From positions 7,936,370 to 8,000,369 of the forward strand of contig CM065331.1 of assembly GCA_033032175.1 (NCBI GenBank): 64,000 nucleotides of DNA. The letters run 5' to 3'. Numbering within the stretch: position 1 is the first letter of the stretch; the number at the start of each line of letters is the position of its first letter. Positions 36,951 through 49,100 of the stretch are shown piece after piece. The translations under genes were made by a program, and so were the position numbers. The DNA comes from Saturnia japonica. Lineage: Eukaryota > Arthropoda > Insecta > Lepidoptera > Saturniidae. The notes under the pieces were generated by a model. It was not told the origin of the DNA. It did not search any database and worked only from the letters and a program-made list of their open reading frames with translations.

Positions 36951-37497
36951 TCTTCTAACTTGAGTTTTAGACTTTAAAGAGCCCGGAATCTACAATTTTT
37001 TCGCAAACGGAGCAGGAACTTGATAGTGACGCCCTCTCTCTCCAGAGTTTGAGATAAATTGTTTAAAAAAAGTTTAGGTGTGTGTCAGCTTCGACGCACG
37101 ACTAGAGTTTGCTCGTTAAATACCTACGATTGTCTTTGAATATTTTATAGGCAAAGAGGTGATTGATTGACTGACTGACTGTACCTGTACTGACCTTTGT
37201 ATTTATATACATACATAGTTTCAAAGTGAAAGGGGCACAATGTACATTGTACAGAAAAACGTAACACTTTTTGTTAACGCTTTTATTAAATTTACTCATA
37301 ATAAAATTACCATACTCCATAAACGAAAATCGATTCTTAATGAGAAAACTCCAAAAAAACTCACAAAAATATATTGAATGGCGTTTTCTTGTGATCGGGA
37401 AAATAAGAAAGAACCTTTTAATAAGTTTTCACTCTTTATGATTGATCTTTATTCAAAATGAATATAATTGAAATTTTAGACCATATTGATTAATTAT
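36951..37497. other. Intergenic DNA, nothing recognised
   Basis: AT-rich with no supported frame or repeat. Confidence 0.4.
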
Positions 37498-37890
37498 TTA
37501 ATCTTCAGGCTTAGGTTTAAAGAATTTTGTAATTTTTTCATGCTTGACAGTTTTTAATAGCTCCTTCAATTCAGACTGATATTCAGCAGTGGCATTGGCA
37601 ATTTGCCTCTTAAAAATAAGACTTCGTTCCATAGTCGGATCAATTTTCATAAAGAAATCACAAAACTCATTTGCCATTCTTAAACCTTCACTAAGATTTT
37701 TCAAATTAAATGTCACGTTTCCCGTGCTTGATAAAGCCTCTTCTTCAATGGGCTGTGAATATAACATTTCCTCCAAGACGGATCCAGTTAAATCTTCATC
37801 TTGCGATTCCAGCAACTTCTGAATGTCACTTGTTTCTATCTGTTCGAGCCCATCTCGTCCTATTCCATTCGCAATTACGGCTATGTTTAG
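37498..37890 (-). pseudogene. pogo/Tigger-type transposase C-terminus
   Basis: The minus strand is open for about 130 codons after a TGA at 37891-37893 and ends at TAA 37498-37500. It lacks a clear ATG at the beginning. The readable parts are GIGRDGLEQIETSDIQKLLE, the acidic LTGSVLEEMLYSQPIEEEAL, and LRMANEFCDFFMKIDPTMER followed by SELKELLKTVKHEKITKFFK. Acidic spacer, helical segment and a final ITKFF-like motif recall the C-termini of Tigger/Jerky/CENP-B-related proteins of the pogo group. The DNA-binding and DDE parts are missing. It is either a remnant or the last exon of a domesticated gene. Confidence 0.5.
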
Positions 37891-38099
37891 TCAGTATGTT
37901 TAGTTAGTAGTTAAACAGTGGTATGGGTAAATAGGGACAAAAAGAAATAATGTGAAGTCTCAAATTGAGCTTAGCCCCGATTTAAATGAACCGTGAAACA
38001 CCTTTAACATATAACCGCAACGGCACATAATATAACAAATTTTATTAACAATCCATGTTCGCTGTTCGAAAACTGTGTTATGTAAATTTTAAAACGAAG

Positions 38100-38225
38100 T
38101 TTTCAATAGCCAGTTAGCGAGTTGACTCAGTCGCCGAGAGGCGGCTGTGGAGGCGGCGGTCGCGAAATTACTTCTACATACGTATACAGTGGTCGTGCGT
38201 CGCAAGTAAAAAGTAAAAACTTGTT
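38100..38225 (+). promoter_or_regulatory. Possible promoter or 5' exon (GC-rich islet)
   Basis: A sudden GC-rich stretch (CGCCGAGAGGCGGCTGTGGA, then GGCGGCGGTCGCG) follows an initiator-like TCAGT at about 38127 and leads to a CAAGTAAAAAG that could be a splice donor. It could be the first, non-coding exon of the transporter gene 8 kb downstream. Only the sequence context supports this. Confidence 0.22.
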
Positions 38226-39649
38226 TGAAAACAAATTAACGAAACAGTTTTACGAGTTCTTTGTTGTAATAAAAAATAATTGGGTTGACTTTATATTATT
38301 TTCTTTAATAAAGGATATCGAATGTGAGTTTTTATTACTTTTTCATTTCACTAGGGCCGATTTTTCTATCTAAAATTCTGACGTTTTGATGGACGATGAA
38401 AATCAGTCAATATTAAAAATTTATCCATAAAACAAAGTTATCTCTGATCGAAAAATTGACTTTCAAATGTTTTATACTAATCTTACTGTTTTGAAGTGAT
38501 GAATTGTACAGGTACGTCGTCGGTCTCCGACATAAATGTCTCCGCGGTTCGTGTTACGTGAAGGTTGTACATTAATCAAGCTATTAGGATAACGTATGAC
38601 GTGGATGAAGTTGATGAATATACGTTTTATTTACGAAGCGCATAAACAAATTTATTTTTTAGGTATAATTTTCTTTACTGTTTACATTTGCGCCCAGTAG
38701 TTTCAACCGCGCTGCGTATTCTGTAGAATCTATATCAGAGTAAAATTTATAATCTATATCACTAAAAGATAATAAAGCTTACAAATAGTCAAATAATTTT
38801 CAGAATCTGATCAATTGTTAGAGATTACCTCCTACAAGCAAACTTTACCTCTCTATAAAATTAGTGAAGGTGTTTCTAACAAGAATTAAAATTACTTGAC
38901 TACTTCTTTTGGTGATTTAATTAATGTTTCTATTTTTGTTTTATTAAATCATATTGTTTTTTTAAATAACATTAAAATAAGTCTAGTATTTAAATTTCTA
39001 TAGAAAGGGAATTTACATAATTTACCTTGTAGATATTACATAATACTTGATTATTCAATACTTATTTAATAACTATTAAGAGTTCATACGTGTATCGTAC
39101 GAAAAACCCATTTTTGTTATCTATACTTATAATAAAAAACGAGAATCGGAATTTGTACATTGAAGATATTTGAGGAAAAATAATACGGGGGGGGGGGGGG
39201 GTGTTTTAGAATAATGGACAGAACACTGGCCGGAATTTAATGAACTTTGGTATGATTGTAGCTGATAGTCTGAAGGTACATTCAGGATGCATTTTTACAC
39301 GTATGGACATTTGTTTGGTTTATAAATTGCATTTAGATTTTGTTCATATAAAAAAGAATATGTGTGTATTATGTATGTAATTCTGTAATATATTTAAAAT
39401 ATTTATTGCAATAATTTTTAAATGTTTAAATAAGTAAGAATATCTATTCTGTGTAGATTTCTACGACACATGTCGTTGTTAGGTGTTTTAGCGAAATTAA
39501 GATATTTAATTACACTTTGAAAACATACAAACATACATAATACTACATTCACTGGAGAATATCGATTTATAAAAATAAAGGTAATAAATAAACTTAGCTT
39601 TTAGTAAATGATTGCAAAACTGCATTTTTATATGGTCTTATGTTTATAT
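38226..39649. other. Intergenic AT-rich DNA with a 15-G run
   Basis: A homopolymer of 15 G lies at 39187-39201. Around it, CTATACTTATAATAAAAAAC and TTAATGAACTTTGGTATGAT resemble a dispersed repeat also seen at 49245-49450. No gene seen. Confidence 0.5.
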
Positions 39650-39880
39650 ATACCATCATGCCTGTAGTTCCCGAAAGGGTTAGGCAGAGGTTTATTTATG
39701 TACACCCACAGTTCGCTGAGTATGTTTTTAGGTCCCATATAATAAGGGGCAAGCCTATTTCCATTAATCGGGAACAAAGCCAAACTCCGAGCTGTTACTG
39801 AGAATTACATAGAAAAACCCAATAACACTTTGCTGGGAATCGAACCCAGGACCACGAGCATAGCAGTCAGTCTTTGTCTT
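39650..39880 (-). repeat. SINE-1 copy, minus strand, with intact B box
   Basis: Read on the minus strand, it begins ACTGCTATGCTCGTGGTCCT and GGGTTCGATTCCCAG, then GCAAAGTGTTATTGGGTTTT, and GGCTTTGTTCCCGATTAATG, and ends with GGCATGATGGTATAT. It is the copy with the best-preserved polymerase III B box. Confidence 0.8.
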
Positions 39881-40754
39881 TTTGAAAATATATCGGTATG
39901 ATATCGTTTAACATTTAAAATGATTTTGGTTGGGTATTAACGAAGCGTAAACGGGTCAAATACCGTAGGGTGAGGTAGAGGTGAGGTGAGGTTTTTATTT
40001 AATTGCTGTTGTTCGTGAACGAAGTCGCGGGCACAACTAGTACCTATATGTATAATTTTATAATTAACAACCGCTGCTGATAACTACTGTAAATTGTTGT
40101 TATTCTAAAAAAGATACAAAAAGTCGTTTTAATTCAAACGCTTTATACCTTTTCTTCTTCTTCTTGATTTGGCGCCACAAAAAGCACTTGCCAGTGTCAA
40201 TGTGTTTAAAGCCTTAGTAGTTTTTTCTCATAATCAAAATCGTATAGATGTATGTGATTGTCACTTCTTAGTGTCCCTTTTTTCATTCATCACGTTTCAA
40301 GAAGTTTTCACTTCCAATTACCTAGAACTAGAAATATATTTTTTTAATATATAGACAAAACCATGAGCTAAAGGCAGCATTTGTGTAAACAAAAAACCGG
40401 TTACATTGTAATATGCGGTAAAACTGAATTAGTCTTATAAGGAGATATGGAAAATTCAAAATCAATAGGTATCTATAAAATGGAGTTTCCAAGGAAAAAG
40501 GAGGTTCATAATAATTATATTTATCAGACGATGTTATGTTATTTTTGTAGATTAATCAAATTCAGATTCAATTACCAATTATTATACATATGTTTCAAGT
40601 ATTTAACCTTCTTTATTAGACTTTAGTCTTTAAACAACTCGCAAGTCGACTAGTTGACACATCTTAAGACCAGAGGGCTGGCCAATACCCGAGACATTGC
40701 TATACAACTAGGTAATGTGGCCAGCCTTCTTGGATTTTTTCTTCTGGCGGCGAT

Positions 40755-40840
40755 TTAGATTTTTTTTTTAAATCTTTTAGCCTTAGGGGCCCTGAAGCCG
40801 CGCTGCGGCTTTTACAGCTTCACCGAACTTGGAGGCTATT
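40755..40840 (-). mobile_element. Jockey-J 3' end, minus strand
   Basis: A poly(T) at about 40760-40768 is followed by TTAGCCTTAGGGGCCCTGAA, CGCTGCGGCTTTTACAGC and TTCACCGAACTTGG. Confidence 0.75.
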
Positions 40841-41559
40841 TGGATGGAACCCAATACTCATTTATAGTCATTTAACGTTATTTAGGTATACTAATAAGTA
40901 TACATATAAGATACGCAATAAATCAGTTGAGCCAGCGATAAGATTCGTCTAAAAATAAGAGAATCAACAATGAAGACTATTGCTTAACGGATTTCTCAAC
41001 AATCACAAAGTCTAATAATATTTCACAAACTCAGAATTGATTATAACAATTCTGACTAACTTTTACCAATCTTACTTATCTTTTTAAAGTTCTATCTCTT
41101 GAGTCAATGCTCGACAATGTGTTTTCTATCTGTCTCTCTCTATCATAAGGCTCGTGTCGAGTATCTACTGTGATCGACACGAGACGGTTTCTTACCAGTA
41201 TACTTGAATATACTCGCGAAGCTTACATACATTTATCATTATTTTATTATATGTATACATTATTTCTACTGTAATATGTTCGCATCATTAGTTCCTACAT
41301 AAGTAGGTATTTGATACCTTCTTTAATAACAACTTGGTCACTGATACATCGCACAACACGTTATTTACTGGTTTTTTTAAATTATTTGTGTTGATTTTAT
41401 ATTTTTATAATTTTAATTTTTCTTGTGTTGTAGGATGAGTAAATAAACTTTTTATTTATTTATTTCTTTTTTTTGATACATACGTACTCTACACTATTCA
41501 CACACTTCGAATGTAGAAACAGTACTGAAATCGTAAAGGTTTCTCTTCTATCCTACAGA

Positions 41560-41712
41560 AGATCGCAGCCAAATGACCTTGTGTTGTGTTCCTGCGGTTA
41601 GTATGGTTTCCATAGCTCCTCGGTGAAGGTGGTTCAAAATAGGCAACGCGCTAGCGATACATCTAGTGTTACAAGCATCCATAGGCTACAGTAACTGTTA
41701 TGTGAATTGAAT
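41560..41712 (-). repeat. 'GGTAAGCGGC' retroposon-derived repeat, minus strand
   Basis: CTACAGAAGATCGCAGCCAA and ATCCATAGGCTACAGTAAC are the complements of blocks at 10270-10430 and 44960-45150. Confidence 0.55.
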
Positions 41713-42139
41713 TTTTTTAAACATCCACACTTCATACAATTCATTTATTTAATCTATAGAAATAAAATGAATGAGATTTGCATTTGTGCGCGCATGATGC
41801 AAAAACTATTGGATAAATTTTGATATTTTGTTGTTGTTTTATTCCATAGATACTAGTCCTTATCAAAAAATAAAATATAACAATATCTTAATTCAATATA
41901 AGGTTATTAAAGTTTTAAGAAACTTTGATTTCTATCTGCTTTACGCTTTTTTCAGTCGTCAACGCGAGCGAAGCCGCGAGCACAGTTAATTACTCAATTA
42001 GATTAAAAATTCCATAAAATTAATTTAAAACAATATCCAATGTAAATAAACACATATACAAATTTAAAATACAATTTAGGGCCAGTAACAGTTTAGTTGT
42101 AATAACAATTAATAATAAGTAACAAATAAGACATTTTGT

Positions 42140-42330
42140 AATTTAGCCTAATTAAAGTTCCTGCTCGAAGTGACTTCCCTTAATGCGTACGCAAAGTCGT
42201 ATTCTTTTTCTGAGTTGTGACTTAACTACCGAAGTAGTCAAATTATTCCGCATCTCATTTGATACGTTTATAATTCTGGTTTTGAATTCTTCCGCGAAAT
42301 TTTAAAGAACGACCTTAAGTTTATTTCGTA
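42140..42330 (-). pseudogene. DDE transposase C-terminal remnant, minus strand
   Basis: The minus strand gives AEEFKTRIINVSNEMRNNLT, TSVVKSQLRKRIRLCVRIKG, then SHFEQEL and a stop. A terminal R..LCI..NGGHFEHL motif closes many insect Tc1/mariner-related (DDE_3) transposases. The upstream catalytic part is not recognisable. The reading is short and made by eye. Confidence 0.45.
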
Positions 42331-43140
42331 TACGAATTTCCGCATGCTTCCTTTGTATCATTTTTCTTCAATTTCTTTGAAATAATTTCCAAGTTGTTAT
42401 GCGTTGTGGGAGAGCTAAGAAAACGGTTATGTTTTTAAAATAATCTACCAGCCACGTTTCATAACGTTTTTTGTTTTTGTTTTTAAGGCATTAAGTGCAA
42501 AGAAATCTCAATATAATATTAGAATAAAATCGTTTTTCGTCTCACATTTTAAAATTTGGACCGATAATTGTTGAAGAATAATAATGTTATAGAACAAAAC
42601 AAAATAGGATATTAACTTGAGTAGTTTTAGTATTAATAACTAACCATTAAATTTACGTATTACGAATATCTAATGCAGTCATTCCACAGGACGAATAAAG
42701 AAGTCGATGACGATATTGTAGGAAATCGAAAGTAGGTACGACATGCGAACTGGCTTGGAACTTGGAATAGAAAGTGACTTACTTAGTTAACATACATAAT
42801 TATGATTTATCAGTAATTCTTAATTCAGCATTGTAGTTGTTTGCTTACCACATTCTCACCATATGCAAAGTGACAATTTTTACTGAAAGATATCGCAATA
42901 AGCAAAGAAGAAAATAATTTCAATAATTTTATATCACATGCCAAAAACACGATGTAATTAGCTATCAGTGATAATATTATTAATATAATGTTTACTTAAA
43001 CAATGTTTAACAGTAAAATGAATTTATATTATTATTAGTAATGGTTAACTTCATCATAGCGTACTTCCGTAACATGATGCGCGCGTGGCTTTCAATATTA
43101 CCACAGTTACTGTTATTATCATTTTACCCTTTACTCGGCT
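42331..43140. other. Intergenic AT-rich DNA, nothing recognised
   Basis: No supported frame or repeat. Confidence 0.4.
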
Positions 43141-43700
43141 TTTTTAGGACTGACCTTACGTTAGCCTTAGGGGCCCTATCCGTAATTCGAGCTAACTAAC
43201 ATATACAGATATAAATGTTTTCTGCCTCCTGGTATTTTTAAACTAACTAGCGTAAAAAAAGAAAAAAAATGGTCCATTACAGGACCTATGTACATATGTG
43301 TGTAATGTTGTATGCGGGTAGCTAAGTGTTGCACGTATAGTGTCATTTGTATCGTGCGGGCGCGGCGGCTGCTTGACTCAAGAGTTTCAAACTGAGGAAC
43401 GGACATAGGCTTGAGTTGCCGCTAGGGAGGGTGGACGTGGGGGTGTGCGGGAGCGAAATTGACCGCCCGTCCTATGCTGTGAGAACGGTGGTCACGCGGG
43501 CGTGGGCGCTGACACGCTTTGTTTAGAGTGACGGTGGAGTAGTACTCGTTTACTTGCTCGATTTTATCATCGGGGTCGGTATAAATATTACGCGGCCGGC
43601 ATTTACACTGGGGAGCATCGGGGACCGGCTGTTTTTATTAGCGGGTTCGCGTGATTCGACGCGGTGTCGAAATACGATCGCGAGAGAAACCTAACGTATG
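43141..43700 (-). mobile_element. Jockey-J 3' part, minus strand, about 560 bp
   Basis: On the minus strand it carries CTCCACCGTCACTCTAAACA, GGACGGGCGGTCAATTTCGC, CCTCCCTAGCGGCAACTCAA, CCTGTAATGGACC and GGGCCCCTAAGGCTAACG, matching 51145-51780. The segment between about 43160 and 43190 lacks the GAAGCTGTAAAAGCC block, so it is internally deleted. It makes the local sequence CG-rich. Confidence 0.8.
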
Positions 43701-43804
43701 ATTCTATCGAAGGAAGTTCTATATAGAGATATAAATATAATAATAGAGATATAAGAGATATTGCCTTCGGACATAAGGAGGGCTATCGGTGATGGCGGTA
43801 TTCG

Positions 43805-43892
43805 GTTTTTTTTTTTTTTAACTGACTACACTGTTAGCTTTAGGGGCCCTGAAGCCGCTGCGGCTTTTACAGCTTAACCGAACTTGTACCTT
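43805..43892 (-). mobile_element. Jockey-J 3' end, minus strand
   Basis: A poly(T) run (about 43806-43819) is followed by ACTGACTACACTGTTAGCTT, GGGGCCCTGAAGCCGCTGCG and CTTAACCGAACTTG. Confidence 0.75.
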
Positions 43893-44556
43893 TACTCGGT
43901 GCTGTAACTAGCCTTTTATGCGCCCGGTGCGAGCTTCTACTGCGCCCTTGATTTTTTTTATTATAGGTATTGTTTGTGGATGTGGTCTGGTCATTTCTGC
44001 GCCCCTCCAGAGTCTGTGTTCTGTGCCACGGCACTACCTCTATACTAACCGCGACATAAGAAATATAACATCAAGAATATAGTTTCTAGAATTTTTATTA
44101 ATTACCTTCCTACAACATGAAGTTCTTCAATCATAACATGAAGAGATATTTGAGCAAACCGGCATGACAGCCAAGACTGAAGATAGTTTTTTATAATAGC
44201 TCGGCACGTTGACTGTACTGTCCCTGATGGTATCGCAGCACAATCCAAACAACGACGACCACCGAGAGATCTAAATCCATCAACAGTGGCCGTTTTCATT
44301 CCAGTCTGCAAGCCTCTCGACCCAGCTGGATATACACTGGCGGTCCCGAAGCACGACAAACCAAAAGATGGTCACTGTAACAGGTTTATCACTATGTACA
44401 TGGTAGTCGCAACTAGGGTTACCAACTATTTTTGTATCTGTAGCGACATTTACATAGCGACATCTATCGAGCACATACGACGCATCCTACATCGCGCTAT
44501 AGAAATTAACTCTTCAATTGAGTATATATACAAGAACCCGACTACAACCGTTGGGC

Positions 44557-44693
44557 TTCGTCACAAACTTTCGCGGCTGAGTGCCCTAAGCGCTCGCCCC
44601 CAAGTCCGGTGAAGCTGTAAAAGCCGCAGCGGCTCTGTTTTAGGATAGGCCCCCTAAGGCTAACAGTGTAGTCAGTTAAAAAAAAAAAAAAAA
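44557..44693 (+). mobile_element. Jockey-J 3' end with 13-bp target-site duplication
   Basis: Runs from TTCGTCACAAACTTTCGCGG to a poly(A) tail. The direct repeat ACAACCGTTGGGC lies at 44544-44556 and 44694-44706. It is nearly identical to the last part of the copy at 36359-36939, which suggests that both are young. Confidence 0.88.
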
Positions 44694-44929
44694 ACAACCG
44701 TTGGGCAGCTGCCCGCCAGACATAACACCCGTCTGGCCGGAGGATCCTCCCTTTGCAATAGTTCTTCTACATATCAAATAAAAAATATATTAGATGGCGG
44801 AAAATAAAAAACCGTGCGGTCACTTTTCCGTGTTAATATAAAAAATAGATACCACTTCAAACCATTTTTATGAAATAATGAGACATTAACAATAGTGTTT
44901 TTCTTGTTGCATTTTTTTTTACTACTAAT

Positions 44930-45180
44930 GTGGCAAATAAGCGTGCATCCCAACCAATGATATACGGTAACCGAAGCCTATGGACGCTGTAACACCAAAG
45001 GTTGTTGTTTTTAGGTTTACCTTTGGTGTTATCATCACCCGTATCACAAACGCATTGACCGACCGACCTTTAACTCCCTACTCCAAAGAGTTCTGAAAAC
45101 CCTACTCACCGCACACACAAGGTTATTTGGCTGCGATCTTCTGTAGAGTGGAGTTATTCCACCAGTCCAGCTGCGCCAAG
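44930..45180 (+). repeat. 'GGTAAGCGGC' retroposon-derived repeat, plus strand
   Basis: Carries ACGGTAACCGAAGCCTATGG, ACTCCAAAGAGTTCTGAAAA and GGCTGCGATCTTCTGTAGAG as in 10226-10470, with an extra inverted 'AACACCAAAGG...CCTTTGGTGTT' hairpin at 44990-45030. Confidence 0.55.
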
Positions 45181-45424
45181 AAGAATAAATCTCCAAATAT
45201 ATGTCACCGTGTACTACCATCATTTTCAAGCAAAATTATAAATATAGATTTTTCCGAAATCTAGGTCAGGCAGTTGGTCACCCTATTTATAACAAACGTG
45301 TTCGACCTTATCGTATTTAATTTTTGATATTATCAGCGTATAATTATCACAACTCCCGCATAGATTAGTTTTGTTTTTAGTGGTACACGATGCGAACGCT
45401 TCTGTAACCAGTAAGTTCATCGAA

Positions 45425-45612
45425 TGTATTTTTATAATGGATGTTGAGCCATAAATTCTTTGTTTATGAACCGATTTGGGTGATTCTTTTTTTGTTGGAT
45501 ATGAGATACCTCAAGGGTGGTTCCAGTTTAATTTCATTGGCATTGGATCTTCAACTTCGAAGATACACCAGGGAACTCTTCAAAATCATTGAAGTCGGTT
45601 ATCCTTTTTTTT
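45425..45612 (+). repeat. Repeat A copy, plus strand
   Basis: The best plus-strand copy: TTATGAACCGATTTGGGTGA, GATACCTCAAGGGTGGTTCC, TTTCATTGGCATTGGATCTT and ACTCTTCAAAATCATTGAAG. Confidence 0.8.
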
Positions 45613-46003
45613 TTAATATCTTGTACTTAATTCGTAAATTCTGTTATTTGACGCTCTATTAGCCATGTAATTAAAAAAGTATTTTAACACTTTATTGCTT
45701 ATTTATTGAGGAGGGTTATAGGCTATAAACTTACCTTCACGCTTCTACCGTAAAGAGTGGAATAGCAACTATGAATGTCAAGTCATTTGGCAAGCTGTAA
45801 CCTGAAGCTAGAACAGGGGTAGACTACACGGGTAGAGTTGTTCCAATAATTTTAACACGGGTGAAACCGTAGGGCACGTCTAGTGTAAAATATTAATAAA
45901 CACCTCTTTTTGTTTTTATTTTATGCTTTTGATTAGGTATTTGTATCCACTCGTTGTTTAATTTAATGAAAACAAAATAAACAAAAATCTATTTTATTTC
46001 CAG

Positions 46004-46191
46004 GTAAAATGATCCCGCAGTATTACGTCAAGAATGATTTATTGAAGATTGTGGTTATAGAAGAAAAAAATTTGTCCACAATTACGACGTTCGTGTAGTT
46101 CAGTGGAATTTAAGTCAACTTAGTGGAAGTGACTCTAACATTTCTGACAAGTTTCTAAGTGAAATCGTGTTTATTATAATTACTCACAAAA
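46004..46191 (+). other. 5' leader of the nucleoside transporter with a 29-codon upstream ORF
   Basis: A branch/pyrimidine tract and TTTCCAG end at 46003, so an exon probably starts at 46004. It holds an ATG (46008) that opens a 29-codon frame ending TAG at about 46097, all upstream of the main ATG at 46192. A first exon further upstream is implied by the acceptor. An upstream ORF would be expected to lower translation of the main frame. Confidence 0.4.
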
Positions 46192-49100
46192 ATGGATACC
46201 TCAAGATCTGGTTTGACAAAAAGAGATTCAAAGGTATGTATTATACTTTACTAACTCTCCCGTAGATGTTTTTCTGCTCCTTCCATTTGTCAATAACTCG
46301 ATCATAGCGCCATCTATCTTGTTAAGGGATAGCATAAAAACATTCTCAATGAAAAACACTTTGATAAATAAACTGGCCGTGTACTTGAAGCTTTGTTTTC
46401 TTACAGCCAAGTTAAAATCATGCAATTTAGGCCTTAAAGAAAGCACTTATGAAAGTCAAAGTACTACTGCCGTTTCGGAAAACATCTGAGACATCGAAAA
46501 GAACCAGTATGAAACTCGATCGGGTTTATGATTTTTTTCAACTGTACAAGTGTTAATATAACAGGTACAATAATAATAATTTAGTAGATGCACACAGAGG
46601 GAGTCACTTCCAGACATCACTAGTAATCATTCACATAATGATCCAAATAATAATAACCTTTTGACAGTAAAACCACCTTGACATGGTCCTTGAACTTGTT
46701 GTCCGGCAAATCAGTAATGTGCTTCGGAATCTTATTATAGAACCTAATTCTATTACCTAAAAAAAAAAATTAGTAATTAAACTAAGTCTAAAACACAGTA
46801 CGACTAAGTTGTATCTATTTGTAGTATTAACATTATGCTGATCTTTGACAACATCTAGCTTGACTAAGTTTTTGCGAATATACATTAAGTTATCAAGGAT
46901 ATATTGGGAAGACAATGTTAACATACCATATTCCTGGAATTTGTTCTTTAGTGATTCGCGACGTCTCATGCTATATATATGCCTCGAATTGCTTGTTTTC
47001 TGTAATATAAATATGGTATCTACCTCAACTGCTGAACCCCATAGCAAAATACCGTAAGACATTAAGCTATGAAAGTAAGCGAAGTAGACTAACCTATAAA
47101 ATGGCGAATTTTACGTAGGTACTGCGAATGGAGCAGAACTTAATCTTCCCGCCAACGATTTAATATGCGGACCCCATTGTAATTTTTAATCAAGTGTAAT
47201 ACCCAAGAAGACAGTACTATCAACTAAGCCTACTAAATTCCTTTCTATCTTGATACCCAATATCGAGCCCTGAGGGACACCGATTCTAACCAATGATACC
47301 GAAGAAGTTGCTCTATTTACACTTATTTTCTGACATCGATCTGTTAAATAAGAATTTAGCCGGTCAAGAGAAGTTTCACAGACACCATGGTGTTTCAGCT
47401 TAACTATAAACGTAATGTGGTCAACGCAGACGAAGGCCTTTAAAAGATCACAGAACACACCGATTGCATCCTACGACTCCTATCATGCTCTAAATATATG
47501 ACTTAGCAGCGTTGCACCAGCGTCAGTGGTTGATTTTGATTTTGTTAAAACATATTGCCGACCATCCAAAATCTCTTGTGCTTTGAAATATTCCACTAGC
47601 TGCTTGAACATAATTTTATCGAAAATCTTACTAATTGTTGGAAGTACAGAAGCTGGTCTATAACTTCCAAGATTACTTCTACAACCTGATTTAAACAGAG
47701 GAACTACTTATTTTTATTAAATTAGGGAAAGTTCCCGATTCCTGATTCACTGATTAAACATATTAGTCAGATATGGGGAAATATTGACAATTAAGGACTG
47801 AACTACGATTACTGACATTCCCCAAATGTCTTCAGTATGTTTAAGTTTAATTGTTGTAAAATCATTATTATTTTACTTACATTAACAGATGTAAAAGAAA
47901 ATTTAGAATCCACAGATGTAATAAGATTTTCCAAAAGTGATGTAGTACCATGGGGTGATGATACTACATTTTTTGTTACTGCTAAGGGTATAATTGTGAA
48001 ATAATCCTGGAAAACAGTTGCTATCTCTGAACTGTTTGCGATATGTACTCCCTCGACGTTTAGATTAAGCGAATTATCTTTTTCCCAATCTTTTCCTATT
48101 TCTTTATTTATTATACGCCATACAGATTTGGTTCTATTACTATATTTTAAGAACTTTATTTCTTAAAATATCGCTTTTGCAGCTCCACAAACACGTTTAA
48201 TTTTTTTTTAATAATCTCTATCATAAACATGAAATGAATCATTCTTAAAACCCCTTTCTATCATAACTTACCATACGCACTCAATGTGTACGCACTCGAT
48301 AATATTTTAAAGCGTGGTTGTAACATCTCAAGGATTAGATGTTTACATATCTCGTATTGAATTTTTGATAAAAACGAATTATTACGAGCAATTTAATTGA
48401 TAAAATGAATTCTTTTTATTATCAAAGTCCGTTTATTATCCAAAAGCGACTTCAAACACGTGTATGTTGGGTATAATTATTGATAGGTAGATAAACCCCG
48501 TTATTTTTTACTTCGTTTCGATTCTTTCGAATATATTAATTTACTATGAACAAGACAATTATCAAATAATTTATCTGAAATTTCTTAACTACTTGCGTCT
48601 ACAGGAAGGTGGCAGGAAGGAAGGAAATTTGAGATAAATTATTTACGATGGATTTCCGCAAAACAAAGCCTTCGTCAATCAAAGACAGTTTTTAACAGAA
48701 AAAGAAAACCAAAAGGTTTTGAGGAGTTTTCTTGTGTATCTTCGAAGTTCAAAGTTTAATGCCAATGATGTTAAAATGGGACCACCCTTGATGTATCTCC
48801 TTTCCAACGAAAAAATAATTATCCAAATGGGTTCATAAAAAAAGAGTTATGCCTGAAAATACATTAAAAAAATATACTTACATTCGAATTGAGAACCTTC
48901 CTTACTTTTTTTGAAATCGAGAAATATAATTTAACCTAATTTAAATGTAGGTTAGTAATAGAACAAATTCATTCATTCTAATTTTGTATACAATACCAGA
49001 TAGTTACACTAGGGGACTTCTTAAAATCGTGTAAGTTTGTTTTCTTTTTTGTCAGAAATAGTCTTTTATAAAAAAAAAACTTGCTAGCCCGGCAGACATT

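Noticed and set aside
39820..39880. tRNA gene near a perfect GGTTCGATTCC B box.
   Set aside because: It leads straight into the SINE-1 body that is repeated elsewhere in the window, without a tRNA acceptor stem.
44286..44612. 108-codon plus-strand frame.
   Set aside because: Also crosses a Jockey-J insertion point (44557); no motif in the first part.
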